Shown piece after piece: positions 16,119-24,915 of a stretch of DNA of 64,000 bases. The notes beneath the pieces were generated by a model, which saw only the letters and a program-made list of their open reading frames with translations, did no database searches and was not told where the DNA came from. The DNA is taken from assembly GCA_009843635.1 (NCBI GenBank), contig VYDB01000088.1:1-64000 (forward strand). The letters are read 5' to 3'. Source of the DNA: Gammaproteobacteria bacterium (lineage in GTDB: Bacteria; Pseudomonadota; Gammaproteobacteria; Pseudomonadales; Azotimanducaceae). Position 1 is the stretch's first letter. Each line of letters starts with the position of its first letter. A program made the translations under genes and the position numbers.

Positions 16119-17768
16119 ATGAAAGGAGGCGAATACGACTACATCGTGGTGGGCGCCGGATCGGCAGGCTGCGTGCTGGCCAACCGGCTGTCGGCCGAGC
16201 CCACTACACGGGTATTGCTCATCGAAGCCGGCGGACGGGACTCCAACACACTGTTCCGCCTGCCCATGCTCATGGGCCGCTTGATGCACTCGGGCATTTA
16301 CAACTGGCAGTTCCATACGGAGCCTGAGCCTCATCTGGACGGCCGAAAGGTTTTCTGGCCGCGCGGCAAGGTTCTCGGCGGAAGCTCCACAATCAACGGC
16401 ATGATCTACGTTCGCGGCAATCCGGCGGACTACGACGGCTGGGAGCAAATGGGACTGCCCGGTTGGTCCTATGAAAAGGTGCTGCCGCTGTTCAAACGCT
16501 CGGAAGCCCATGTTGACCGGGAAGACTCTTTCCACGGGCGCACAGGCGAGCTCACGGTGCGTCGGGCGCGCGGCGCAAACGCAATGTTCGACGCCTACAT
16601 GGAGGCTGGTCAACAGGCCGGGTATCCCTTCACCGATGACTTCAACGGCGCCAGCCAGGAAGGGTTCGGCCGCTACGACTTCACCATTCGACGGGGCTGG
16701 CGCTGCAGCGCGGCCACAGCCTTCCTCGCTCCGGCCACCAAGCGGCCCAACTTAACGATCGCCACGCGAGCACTCGCACACCGCGTGCTGGTTGAGGGAG
16801 GGCGAGCGGTCGGCGTCGAATACCGCAGGGGGAGGAACGTCGTCAACGCCAAGGCGGTTCGGGAGGTCATCCTAGCCGCCGGAGTCGTCGGGTCGCCGCA
16901 TCTCCTGATGCTTTCAGGAATCGGCGATGCCGAGCATCTCCAAGAGCATGGCATTGCCACGGTCCATCATCTGCCGGGCGTTGGCCGAAACGTGCAGGAC
17001 CATGTTGACTGCTGCTTGGTGCATGAATGCCGGGAGCCGGTTTCGCTGCGCGAGAACCTGCGGGTGGATCGGATGACGCTTGGCGTGCTTAGGGCAGCGA
17101 TGTTCGGAACGGGTTTCGTAACGACGTTCCCTTATGAATCGGGGTCGTTCATCCGCTCGTCCAAGGATCTTGAAGTGCCTGACATCCAGACCCACTTCAT
17201 GCCGGCGACGGAGGCAACCGCCAACCTGCACTGGTCCGTGCCCGCGCTTGGCCGGAAGCGGAACGTGGCGGACGAGCACGGCACGACCATAAGGATCGGG
17301 CCAGTGGTTCCCAAGAGCCGAGGGCGCATCGCCTTGCGCTCAGGCGATCCCGAGGATTCACCGCGCATTCACGCCAACTATCTCGACGACCGGCGAGACG
17401 TTGACACCGCCGTCGCCGGCGTGCAGCTCATGCGCGAGGTGATGGCGAAACCCGCGTTTGCGGCAACGATCGGCCGGGAGTTGGAACCCGGTCCGGAAAA
17501 CATGACGGACGCGCAGGTCGCGAAGTGGCTGGTCGATGCGGCCATGACCACGCTGCACCCAGTGGGTTCCTGCAAGATGGGCGTGGACAGCGAGGCGGTT
17601 GTCGATGCGGAACTGCGGGTCCGCGGCATCAAGGCGCTACGGGTGGCCGACGCCTCCATCATGCCCGTCATAACCCGCGGGAACACGAATGCGCCCACCA
17701 TCATGATCGCCGAAAAGGCGAGCGACCTCATCCTCAATCCAAGCGCCACCGGGAGTGCAGCCTCATGA
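16119..17768 (+). CDS. GMC-family flavoprotein oxidoreductase (choline dehydrogenase-like)
   Basis: FAD-dependent alcohol dehydrogenase or oxidase of unknown substrate. The 549 residues start with the dinucleotide fold YDYIVVGAGSAGCVLANRLS, carry GMC signature 1 (GKVLGGSSTINGMIYVRG) and signature 2 (GVVGSPHLLMLSGIG), and end with the catalytic HPVGSCKMG and NTNAPTIMIAEKA. No signal peptide, so cytoplasmic or membrane associated. GGAGG precedes ATG 16119. It is coupled to the following NIPSNAP gene by a four-base overlap. In this setting it may oxidise a side-chain hydroxyl of the island substrate; that is inference. Confidence 0.93.
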   Translation: MKGGEYDYIVVGAGSAGCVLANRLSAEPTTRVLLIEAGGRDSNTLFRLPMLMGRLMHSGIYNWQFHTEPEPHLDGRKVFWPRGKVLGGSSTINGMIYVRGNPADYDGWEQMGLPGWSYEKVLPLFKRSEAHVDREDSFHGRTGELTVRRARGANAMFDAYMEAGQQAGYPFTDDFNGASQEGFGRYDFTIRRGWRCSAATAFLAPATKRPNLTIATRALAHRVLVEGGRAVGVEYRRGRNVVNAKAVREVILAAGVVGSPHLLMLSGIGDAEHLQEHGIATVHHLPGVGRNVQDHVDCCLVHECREPVSLRENLRVDRMTLGVLRAAMFGTGFVTTFPYESGSFIRSSKDLEVPDIQTHFMPATEATANLHWSVPALGRKRNVADEHGTTIRIGPVVPKSRGRIALRSGDPEDSPRIHANYLDDRRDVDTAVAGVQLMREVMAKPAFAATIGRELEPGPENMTDAQVAKWLVDAAMTTLHPVGSCKMGVDSEAVVDAELRVRGIKALRVADASIMPVITRGNTNAPTIMIAEKASDLILNPSATGSAAS

Positions 17769-18085
17769 TTATCGATCATCGCACCTACTCGTTCCGTCCG
17801 GGCACAGTCCAAAAGTGGCTAGAAAAGTACGAAAAGGACGGTTTGCCCATCCAGCAAAAATACCTTGGCAAATTCATCGGCATATTCACCACGGAGGTGG
17901 GCAATCTGCACCAAGTGGTGTTCATGTGGGCATACGAGAGCTTGGCAGACCGTGAGCGGCGGCGAGCCAACATGGAATCTGATCCCGACTGGGAGACCTT
18001 TATCAGCGAGATATGGGAACTCGACGCCATAGTCGAGCAGAAAATCAAGATGTTGCGGCCGGCGTCCTACTCCCCGCTCCGCTGA
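17765..18085 (+). CDS. NIPSNAP-family protein
   Basis: Small (106 residues) dimeric alpha-beta barrel protein of the NIPSNAP family, starting MIIDHRTYSFRPGTVQKWLEKYEKDGLP and containing GIFTTEVGNLHQVVFMWAYESLADRERRRA, the typical strand-helix pattern. Members often accompany degradation enzymes in bacteria, possibly as small monooxygenase-like or carrier proteins, but no activity is established. Its ATG overlaps the GMC stop (ATGA), so the two proteins are made together and may act on the same compound. Its 3-prime end faces the MFS gene. Confidence 0.88.
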   Translation: MIIDHRTYSFRPGTVQKWLEKYEKDGLPIQQKYLGKFIGIFTTEVGNLHQVVFMWAYESLADRERRRANMESDPDWETFISEIWELDAIVEQKIKMLRPASYSPLR

Positions 18086-18107
18086 TGCTCCTGCTGCATG
18101 CGGGCGC

Positions 18108-19253
18108 TCACTCCGAACGCCGGGACACTAGTCGCTGGCGAACCGCCATCCCGAGAACAACGGCGTATGCGGCGGCGGTGACAAGCGAACCCGAGAAGTA
18201 GAGCAGCAGGAAGCCTCCGCGCTCCAATAGTTCGCCGCCAGCCGCAGGACCGAGCATGCTCCCGAAGGCGAGGCTGGCAGTGACGAGGGACGTCGCGCGA
18301 CCGCTGTCGTCAAGGCCAGCGATGGCGGAAATCAGGTAAGGCAGGGCAAAAAGCCAAGAGAAGAAGAAGAGGTTGACGGCGCCAGCATAGAACCAGAACT
18401 GCCCACCAAACGCGAACAGTGCCATCGCCACCAAGTAAAGCGATGCGGCGCCCGCCAATGGCATCGCCTTGCCGAGCCGGTCCGACAGCGCGCCCGCCAA
18501 GAAGGATCCGACTCCACCAAAGAGCACCGCCACTGACAACACGCCACCAATGGCGCTGGCATCGAATTCCGCCCTTGCTCCCGCACGTTCAACAAAGGAC
18601 CAAACGGATGCCTGCCCCACGGTGAACAGGAACAGCGCGCCAAGCGCGAGGCCAGCGGACGCCGGCATTGCGAAATGGCCGCGGTCCATCGAGGCGTTGC
18701 CCGTTTCCAAGGCGTGCTTAGCGAGGAAATGCGTGCAAGCTGATACCGAAACCAGCACGATTGCCAATGCGCCAAGGATGCCGGAAAAACCGAAAGCCGG
18801 GTAGATCAGTGTCGGAAGCAGCGCCAGAAGCAGCGCGCCGAGTGCGACTTCACCGCCAAGCTTGACGCCCAAGGCTCGGGTGGCGTCCGGATGTTCGGCC
18901 GCCAACAGGAAAGACATCGTGTAAAGGCCCCCAAGAAGCAAGCCAACGGCCAACAGCACCCCCAAGACAGCGACGTAGGACGCTATCATTCCTCCCGCTG
19001 CGAGCAGCACTGCCGCCGACAGAAACAGCAGGCGACCGAGCGCCCTCTTGCCAAGCCGATGAAGCCAAAGCGGCGCGGAGACCGACGAGACGCCGAAACC
19101 CGCCAAATAGGTGGTTGCCAGCCAGCCCGCTGCTCCATCGCTCAGCCCGAAAGCCTCTGCCGCCCTGCCGACAAAGAACGGCAGAATGTTGAAGATCATT
19201 GCCGCCGCGGCACCCGTGCCCACGATCGGGACAAGCTGTGAACGCTTAGTCAT
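18108..19253 (-). CDS. MFS transporter
   Basis: Inner-membrane permease of the major facilitator superfamily, about 381 residues with around twelve hydrophobic segments (for example MIFNILPFFVGRAAEAFG, WLATTYLAGFGVSSVSAP, VLLAVGLLLGGLYTMSFLLAA). Substrate unknown; an export or uptake role for the island compound or a product is likely. The ATG at 19253 is preferred since the segment before it (to 19331) overlaps the operator; no strong ribosome site is visible. It is divergent from the TonB receptor, and both share the control region with the RutR-like box. Confidence 0.85.
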   Translation of the reverse strand: MTKRSQLVPIVGTGAAAAMIFNILPFFVGRAAEAFGLSDGAAGWLATTYLAGFGVSSVSAPLWLHRLGKRALGRLLFLSAAVLLAAGGMIASYVAVLGVLLAVGLLLGGLYTMSFLLAAEHPDATRALGVKLGGEVALGALLLALLPTLIYPAFGFSGILGALAIVLVSVSACTHFLAKHALETGNASMDRGHFAMPASAGLALGALFLFTVGQASVWSFVERAGARAEFDASAIGGVLSVAVLFGGVGSFLAGALSDRLGKAMPLAGAASLYLVAMALFAFGGQFWFYAGAVNLFFFSWLFALPYLISAIAGLDDSGRATSLVTASLAFGSMLGPAAGGELLERGGFLLLYFSGSLVTAAAYAVVLGMAVRQRLVSRRSE

Positions 19254-19288
19254 TGAGGAGATGCCATGTCGAGCGAGAGTGTAACTGA

Positions 19289-19332
19289 TTTGACGATAAA
19301 GTTTGACTATATAGATTGACATAAATGTCAAA
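19289..19332. promoter_or_regulatory. RutR-like operator with phased TTGAC repeats, MFS / TonB-receptor gap
   Basis: TTGAC-ATAAAT-GTCAA (19316-19331) has the same palindromic form as the box at 14220-14237. In addition, TTGAC occurs three times in direct orientation at 19290, 19303 and 19316, a regular 13-bp step. For the receptor strand the last copy forms a consensus -35 TTGACA (19316-19321), with TTAGAA (19338-19343) as a weak -10; for the MFS strand TATAGT (19306-19311) is a candidate -10. Binding of the adjacent RutR-like regulator is inferred. Confidence 0.7.
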
Positions 19333-19391
19333 TCCAGTTAGAAGTGATGCTGTCGGCCTTTCAGGCCTCGGACACCTTAGGGGAAACTCAA

Positions 19392-21692
19392 ATGATCATG
19401 GCAGAACGAGGTCCAAGTCCCTTACTGACATTGGCGAAAGTTGGTGCGGTCCGTAAACGGCTTGCGTTGCTCGCAGGCTTTCTTTTCCTGGGTTTGCTTC
19501 TGCTTCCCGCCATCTCGACCCAAGCTCAAGCACAGGGCGAGCCGGATGCGGAATTGGCGACCATTGAGGAAGTGATCGTCACGGCGCGCAAGCGACAGGA
19601 GTCGCTGCAGGAGACGCCCATCTCCATCACCGCCTTCTCGGAGGCGGACCTCGAGCAGGCCAACATGATCGACCTACGCGACATCGGCAAGTTCACGCCC
19701 GGCATGTCGTTTACCTCCTACGGCATGGGCAGCGCAGAGGCGGGGGCCATTTTCCTGCGCGGCATCGGCCAATCGGACCACATGGTGACCACTGACCCTG
19801 GTGTGGGCTTGTACATCGACGGCGTTTACATGGGCCGCAATCAGGGCGCCGCCTTGGATTTGCTTGATCTTGAGCGGGTGGAGGTGCTGCGCGGCCCCCA
19901 AGGCACCCTGTTTGGCAAAAACACCATCGGCGGCGCGGTCAACGTGGTCAGCCGCAAGCCGAGCGGTGAGCCTGGGGGGCACGTTGGGGCCACCTTTGGC
20001 GAGGATGGGCGCATCAATCTTGAAGCTTCGGCTGAATTCGGTTTGAGCGATGGCCTAGCGTTTCGTGCGGGCATTCTCAGCCGCAATCGGGACGGCGTCG
20101 GCGAGCAGGTGTTTACCGGCGATGAGCTCGGCGACGAGGACAGCTTGAGCGGACGGGCGCAATTGTATTGGAGCGGGGCGAATTCGGAACTGTCCGTGGT
20201 ACTGGACGCCGGCAAGGCGCGTCAAGGGGCGGTGCCGCACAGCTTCTATGAATTCGCCGATTGGATGGTGGCCTTCTTTGGTGCGGCACCCTGCTTCACC
20301 AGCGCCGGATCAGGCCAGTATGCGCCGTGCGCCAGCGGCGCGGATGCGGATCCGTTTGACAGCTACTCCCTTGATGACCTCGACACCGAGCAGGACTTGT
20401 TCGGCGTCTCCGCCACCTGGCAGTGGGATCTATCCGAAACCCTGACCCTGAAGTCGATCACCGCCTATCGGGACATGGAGTACGTGGGCAACCTGGAGTT
20501 CGACGGCGCACCCCAGGTCGTCGTCCACTACTTGGAGACCGGGGCTTCTGATCAATTCTCCCAAGAGATTCAACTATTGGGGGAAAACGAGGCGGGCACG
20601 GTCAATTGGATCGCGGGCCTCTACTACTTCACGGAGGACGGCCACAACCTGCAGAATGACAATCAATTCGGCGCCCTGGATCAGCGGCGTTCGCAAGTGG
20701 AGACCCAGAGCTACGCCGCCTTCGGCCAAGTCACCGTCGATCTGAGCGAGAGTTTCAGTTTGACGGCTGGGCTGCGGTACACCGACGAGGAGAAGGACTA
20801 CGACATCTATTATCAGTCGCTGGACGCCACTGGTGCGCCCGCCGTCGATGACGGCGGACAGTTGGTGTACAGAATCCCACCCAGCACACTCGGCGACTCA
20901 TGGGACGCCGTTTCGGGCACTGTCAACGGCAAGTTCCAAGTCTCTGATGAGCTCATGCTTTACGCAACGTACTCCCGGGGATTCCGCAGCGGCGGCTTCG
21001 CCGCTCGGCCTGCCGCTCCGGCCAGCGTCGGCGCTTATGACCCCGAGTACGTGGACATGTTTGAGGTGGGCCTCAAGGCACAGGCTTTTGATGATCGGAT
21101 GCGGCTCAATGTTTCGGCTTACACCAGCGATTACGAGGACTACCAAGCCCAGGTGAACCGAGTGGGCAACGCCTTCGACACCCGCGTGCTGAACGCCGCC
21201 GAAGCGGAAATCGATGGCTTTGAAGTGGAGTTGACCGCCCTGTTCTCGCCTTGGTTTCGAGTAGTGGCCACTTTGGGCTACACCGACGCGGAGATCACCA
21301 AAGTGGACCTCGATCCCTCCTTGGAGGCGAATTTCGCCAAGGGTTCGCAGCTGCCCTACGTCAGCAAGGTCACCTACAGCATTTCGCCCCAGGCCATGTG
21401 GCCCTTGGCGAACGGCGCCAGCCTCCTGCTTCGAGCCGACTACGCTTATCGGGACGACTTTTACGGCCAGATCGCCAACTCGCCGTTTGAAAAGGAGGAT
21501 GGCTACGGCCTGCTGAACGCCCGCATCGAGTTCTCAAGCCCCGGCGAACGCTGGCGCCTCGCACTCTACGGCATCAATCTGGCCGACAAGAAGTACACTC
21601 GGGTGCGCAACTACTACCCTGGATTCCTCGGCTTCGCCCTGTGGAACACGGATCGCCGGGAGATCGGGGTGACAGCGCGATACGAATTCTAA
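19392..21692 (+). CDS. TonB-dependent outer-membrane receptor
   Basis: Outer-membrane beta-barrel that imports a scarce solute with energy from TonB. The 766-residue protein has a long signal peptide (RKRLALLAGFLFLGLLLLP, cleavage after AQA), the TonB box/plug start IEEVIVTARKRQESLQETPISITAF, plug phrases GIGQSDHMVTTDPGVGLYIDGVYMGR and RVEVLRGPQGTLFGKNTIGGAVNV (split here), and a terminal strand ending RYEF with C-terminal Phe. ATG 19392 follows AGGGGA; an earlier in-frame start at 19344 is less likely. No N-terminal signalling domain, so it is not a FecA-type transducer. Its operator and neighbours suggest it brings in the substrate of the catabolic island rather than a siderophore. Confidence 0.93.
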   Translation: MIMAERGPSPLLTLAKVGAVRKRLALLAGFLFLGLLLLPAISTQAQAQGEPDAELATIEEVIVTARKRQESLQETPISITAFSEADLEQANMIDLRDIGKFTPGMSFTSYGMGSAEAGAIFLRGIGQSDHMVTTDPGVGLYIDGVYMGRNQGAALDLLDLERVEVLRGPQGTLFGKNTIGGAVNVVSRKPSGEPGGHVGATFGEDGRINLEASAEFGLSDGLAFRAGILSRNRDGVGEQVFTGDELGDEDSLSGRAQLYWSGANSELSVVLDAGKARQGAVPHSFYEFADWMVAFFGAAPCFTSAGSGQYAPCASGADADPFDSYSLDDLDTEQDLFGVSATWQWDLSETLTLKSITAYRDMEYVGNLEFDGAPQVVVHYLETGASDQFSQEIQLLGENEAGTVNWIAGLYYFTEDGHNLQNDNQFGALDQRRSQVETQSYAAFGQVTVDLSESFSLTAGLRYTDEEKDYDIYYQSLDATGAPAVDDGGQLVYRIPPSTLGDSWDAVSGTVNGKFQVSDELMLYATYSRGFRSGGFAARPAAPASVGAYDPEYVDMFEVGLKAQAFDDRMRLNVSAYTSDYEDYQAQVNRVGNAFDTRVLNAAEAEIDGFEVELTALFSPWFRVVATLGYTDAEITKVDLDPSLEANFAKGSQLPYVSKVTYSISPQAMWPLANGASLLLRADYAYRDDFYGQIANSPFEKEDGYGLLNARIEFSSPGERWRLALYGINLADKKYTRVRNYYPGFLGFALWNTDRREIGVTARYEF

Positions 21693-21787
21693 GGCTCCCG
21701 ATGGATTGCTAACCCGAAAGCCGTGCGTCTCTTGTGCATACTCGTACAGAGCGGACTAAACATAAATCAACACCGAGGTTTTGTTCA

Positions 21788-23065
21788 ATGATGAAACCGA
21801 ATAGGGTCCACGTTCTCGCCACTTTAGTTTTCGTAAGTCAGTTTGCGTTTCAATGGCAAGCCGTCTGGGCCAAGGACGTAACGTACACTCTCCCCTACGA
21901 GGCTGCCCTCGTCTATCCGGCGGAGAACTGGTTGCCCGCCCCTTACCAAAAGTACTACGAAGGCATGACCACTTCGGATGTGGTGAAGCTATTCACAACA
22001 GACTCCCTGAACCGAGACGGCATCAAGTTCGATTCACTAGAGGTCGAATTTGACCAAGATAACAACAGCTACAACGTGACAATCGTGACGGATGACTCAA
22101 ATGCATCGTTTTATCCGTTTGCGCATCGTGTGTTTGTTGGCAACTACACGGCCGCGTTAAACGGTGTCAATAAGTGCAAGGCCAACGACGGTTGTTGGAA
22201 CAAGAACAACACTAGGCCAGATGAACCTTGGGCTTTCTTTCCACAGTTTGGGTTACCAATGGTCATGCAAAAGTCCGTACTATTGCTTAACTATCCGCCT
22301 TCAACCGCCCTCACGGAAAAGGACTACTTGAACACTTTTACAATGAATCGGTGGACGAGGGTGCTGACCGCTGTGGGGATTGACGATCCAACTCTCTACG
22401 AGACCATTGTCGATATTCGCCCCATCGCGGCGCCCGGAAGCAACACCTCGCAGAATCTGCCCGATGCGCAGGCGTACTTCAACGATCCGTCCGGTCACAC
22501 CGGCGGCTACTACATAAACCCACAACTAAAACAGATGCTTGATCCACAGTCTACTTCGACCAGCATGACACTTCCTCTTGTCGTGCTCGGGACGCCCGCG
22601 CGAGAAGAGTGGAACAACATCACGGGCGTCGGCAAAGACATATTGAAGACCGGAACGGCGACAATTCCCGGTGCTAGCAAACCGACGCCGTTTATTCTTG
22701 GAAACCATCCGGATGTAACTACCTATCAGTGCTGCTCTGCATCAAGTAGTTCGGAGTGCAAGGACTCCCACAACTTAATCCCAGACGAGGAAATTGACGT
22801 TCAAATAGCCTGCTGGGCTCAAGCCATGTCGGAGAATCCGGGAAAAGATCCCGAAACAGTCCTATCCGACTGCCACGCTAGGTGGGTGACGAACAGATCG
22901 AAAAACGCAGACGATGATCGGACCTTTTGTGCCCTAGCCAGAATCGATAGCAATGAGTGTTTCGGAAAGGACATTACTTGGGCGACAGCGGTGAAATACT
23001 GCGAAAGCCACAACAACAACCCTTGCGCTACAAGCGCTTGTCCAACCAATAGTTCGCTCGATTAG
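21788..23065 (+). CDS. Uncharacterised secreted protein, low GC
   Basis: Not recognised. The 425-residue product begins with a clear signal peptide (MMKPNRVHVLATLVFVSQFAF, cleavage after VWA) and the mature part has no membrane segment. It is rich in Asn, Asp, Ser, Thr and Tyr and has about 14 cysteines, many in the last third (YQCCSASSSSECKDS, then a Cys-rich tail), which suggests disulfide bonds and export to the periplasm or surface. Base composition is visibly lower in GC than both flanks, and codon use differs (many AAT, ACA, TTT), a sign of separate origin. It sits between the TonB receptor and the NCS1 permease, so a binding or processing role for the same substrate is possible but unproven. 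Confidence 0.75.
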   Translation: MMKPNRVHVLATLVFVSQFAFQWQAVWAKDVTYTLPYEAALVYPAENWLPAPYQKYYEGMTTSDVVKLFTTDSLNRDGIKFDSLEVEFDQDNNSYNVTIVTDDSNASFYPFAHRVFVGNYTAALNGVNKCKANDGCWNKNNTRPDEPWAFFPQFGLPMVMQKSVLLLNYPPSTALTEKDYLNTFTMNRWTRVLTAVGIDDPTLYETIVDIRPIAAPGSNTSQNLPDAQAYFNDPSGHTGGYYINPQLKQMLDPQSTSTSMTLPLVVLGTPAREEWNNITGVGKDILKTGTATIPGASKPTPFILGNHPDVTTYQCCSASSSSECKDSHNLIPDEEIDVQIACWAQAMSENPGKDPETVLSDCHARWVTNRSKNADDDRTFCALARIDSNECFGKDITWATAVKYCESHNNNPCATSACPTNSSLD

Positions 23066-23181
23066 GGATAGGCGCTCAAACGCGGGCACGATAGCTTTCG
23101 ACCGGCTAGCTCGCGGGTGTTCGCAGAAGGTTCCCATCGGCCTATGTACTTCCAAAAGTTCCGCTGGCTAAAGCAGGCAGC

Positions 23182-24915
23182 ATGATTCAGGGCTTGCGGA
23201 CACCTTCGGCCGGGATCGAACACTCACCGCTTTATGCTGTGGATCTCGCTCCGGTGCCGGAAATCCAACGTACATGGAACACTTGGAACTTGGCCGCCGT
23301 ATGGGTCGGCATGGCCACAAGCATACCCACGTACATACTGGCCAGCTACATGATCAAGGACGGGCTGAATTGGTTGGAGGCGCTCGCCATCATTCTCCTT
23401 GCCAACCTGATCGTCACCGTGCCAATGACGCTGAATGGACATGCGGGCGTCAAGTATCGGGTGCCGTTCGCGGTTCTGGGCCGCGCTCCTTTCGGGACGG
23501 TTGGGGTCCATGTCCCGGCGCTCGTGAGAGCGCTGGTGGCCTGCGGTTGGTTCGGTGTGCAAACCTGGATCGGCGGACTGGCCATCTACGTGATCGCCTG
23601 CACCTTGTCCGCCGAACCAGTCGCCAGCGGCCTCACCACCGGCAAATTCATCGCGTTCGGCTGTTCATGGGCGCTCACAATGTACTTCGTCTGGAGCGGC
23701 ACTGAATCAATTCGAATCCTAGAGACGCTTGCCGCGCCCATCCTGATTGGTGTCGGCGTACTTCTGGTGTTTTGGGGCGCCCATCAGGGCGGTGGATTCG
23801 CGCAAGTTTTGGACCAAAGCGCCCAACTCGAAAGGCCGACCGCCCACTATCGCGCCGACGGCGGAGTGTCGATTTCCCCGCTGCAAGGGCTGGAAGGCAA
23901 ATGGAAGGCTGACAGCTACCGAATCGCCATTCGCTCCGAATTGAATGGAAGCGAGTGGCACCCCGCAGCACCCGGCGCTCTGAACATTTCACCGTCCGAG
24001 GTGTTGAAACTGCGCGAAGGCAGTGACTCGACCGGCGCTCAAGGTGAATTGGTGGCGCAATTCCGGCGCGGAGAGTCGGTCTCAACGCCGGTTTTGATTT
24101 CCGCCGCACCGGCTTCAACGTCCCAATTCGCCACGTGGCTGTTCTGGATCACGGCCATGGTGGGTTTTTGGGCAACCATGTCGATCAGCATTGCCGACAT
24201 CACACGCTTCGGCCAAAGCCAACGCGCCCAGGTCATCGGGCAGTTTCTGGGCCTCCCCACCACGATGCTTCTCTACAGCTTCGTGAGTGTGTTCGTCACC
24301 TGCGCTGCCCTGATCGGTTTTGAGGACGTTTTGGCGGCTGAGGACGCGCCTTGGGATCCCGTCAATCTGGTCGCCCGGTTCGAAAACCCCGCTGTGGTGG
24401 TAGCCACGCAACTCCTGCTCTTCACTGCGACGCTCACAACCAATATCGCGGCCAACGTCATCGCACCCGCCAATGCATTTGCCAATCTTTGGCCGAGCGC
24501 CATCAACTTCAGGCGCGGCGGATTGATCGCCGGATTGATTGGCGTCATGATCGCGCCTTGGCTGCTCTTTGATCGCATCAGCGAACTGCTGGTGTTCGTA
24601 AGCGGTTTGCTGGGGCCCGTGCTCGGCGTGATGCTTGCCGACTACTACACGGTCAGGCGCACCCGGATATCGCTGCGGGGTCTGTTTGATCCCCAGGGCC
24701 CTTACCGGTATCGACGCGGCGTCAACCCGGTGGCCATGACCGCCTTGGCCGCCGGAGTCGCGACCGCCCTGTCAGGGTACTTTGTGGACTGGCTGCAGTG
24801 GCTGTACACAGCGTCCTGGTTCTCAGGCTTTCTGGTGTCATTTATCTTCTATATCGTGCTGTCGAAGAATGGCGCCAAAGAGAACGGAGAGACTCATGTC
24901 CTTATTGATACGTAA
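23182..24915 (+). CDS. NCS1-family nucleobase/hydantoin symporter with large inserted domain
   Basis: Inner-membrane secondary transporter of the nucleobase:cation symporter-1 family (allantoin, cytosine, hydantoin permeases). Recognisable blocks: TWNTWNLAAVWVGMATSIPTY, GVKYRVPFAVLGRAPFG, WFGVQTWIGG, and after the insert FWATMSISIADITRFG and TTNIAANVIAPANAFANL. At 577 residues it is longer than the usual 450-500 because a hydrophilic stretch of about 100 residues (roughly 205-312) lies between TM5 and TM6, where family members have a short loop. The insert has a soluble beta-rich look. It heads the operon with the hydantoinase, amidase and dehydrogenase genes; its last 20 bases overlap the hydantoinase start. 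Confidence 0.92.
   Translation: MIQGLRTPSAGIEHSPLYAVDLAPVPEIQRTWNTWNLAAVWVGMATSIPTYILASYMIKDGLNWLEALAIILLANLIVTVPMTLNGHAGVKYRVPFAVLGRAPFGTVGVHVPALVRALVACGWFGVQTWIGGLAIYVIACTLSAEPVASGLTTGKFIAFGCSWALTMYFVWSGTESIRILETLAAPILIGVGVLLVFWGAHQGGGFAQVLDQSAQLERPTAHYRADGGVSISPLQGLEGKWKADSYRIAIRSELNGSEWHPAAPGALNISPSEVLKLREGSDSTGAQGELVAQFRRGESVSTPVLISAAPASTSQFATWLFWITAMVGFWATMSISIADITRFGQSQRAQVIGQFLGLPTTMLLYSFVSVFVTCAALIGFEDVLAAEDAPWDPVNLVARFENPAVVVATQLLLFTATLTTNIAANVIAPANAFANLWPSAINFRRGGLIAGLIGVMIAPWLLFDRISELLVFVSGLLGPVLGVMLADYYTVRRTRISLRGLFDPQGPYRYRRGVNPVAMTALAAGVATALSGYFVDWLQWLYTASWFSGFLVSFIFYIVLSKNGAKENGETHVLIDT

Noticed and set aside
19254-19331. N-terminal extension of the MFS protein up to 19331
   Set aside because: It would place coding sequence on top of the operator and adds residues before the first membrane helix without family support.
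19392-21692. Siderophore receptor with signal-transducing N-terminal domain
   Set aside because: The plug begins right after the signal peptide, there is no secretin/TonB short N-terminal domain, and no FecIR-type sigma/anti-sigma pair or siderophore genes are near.
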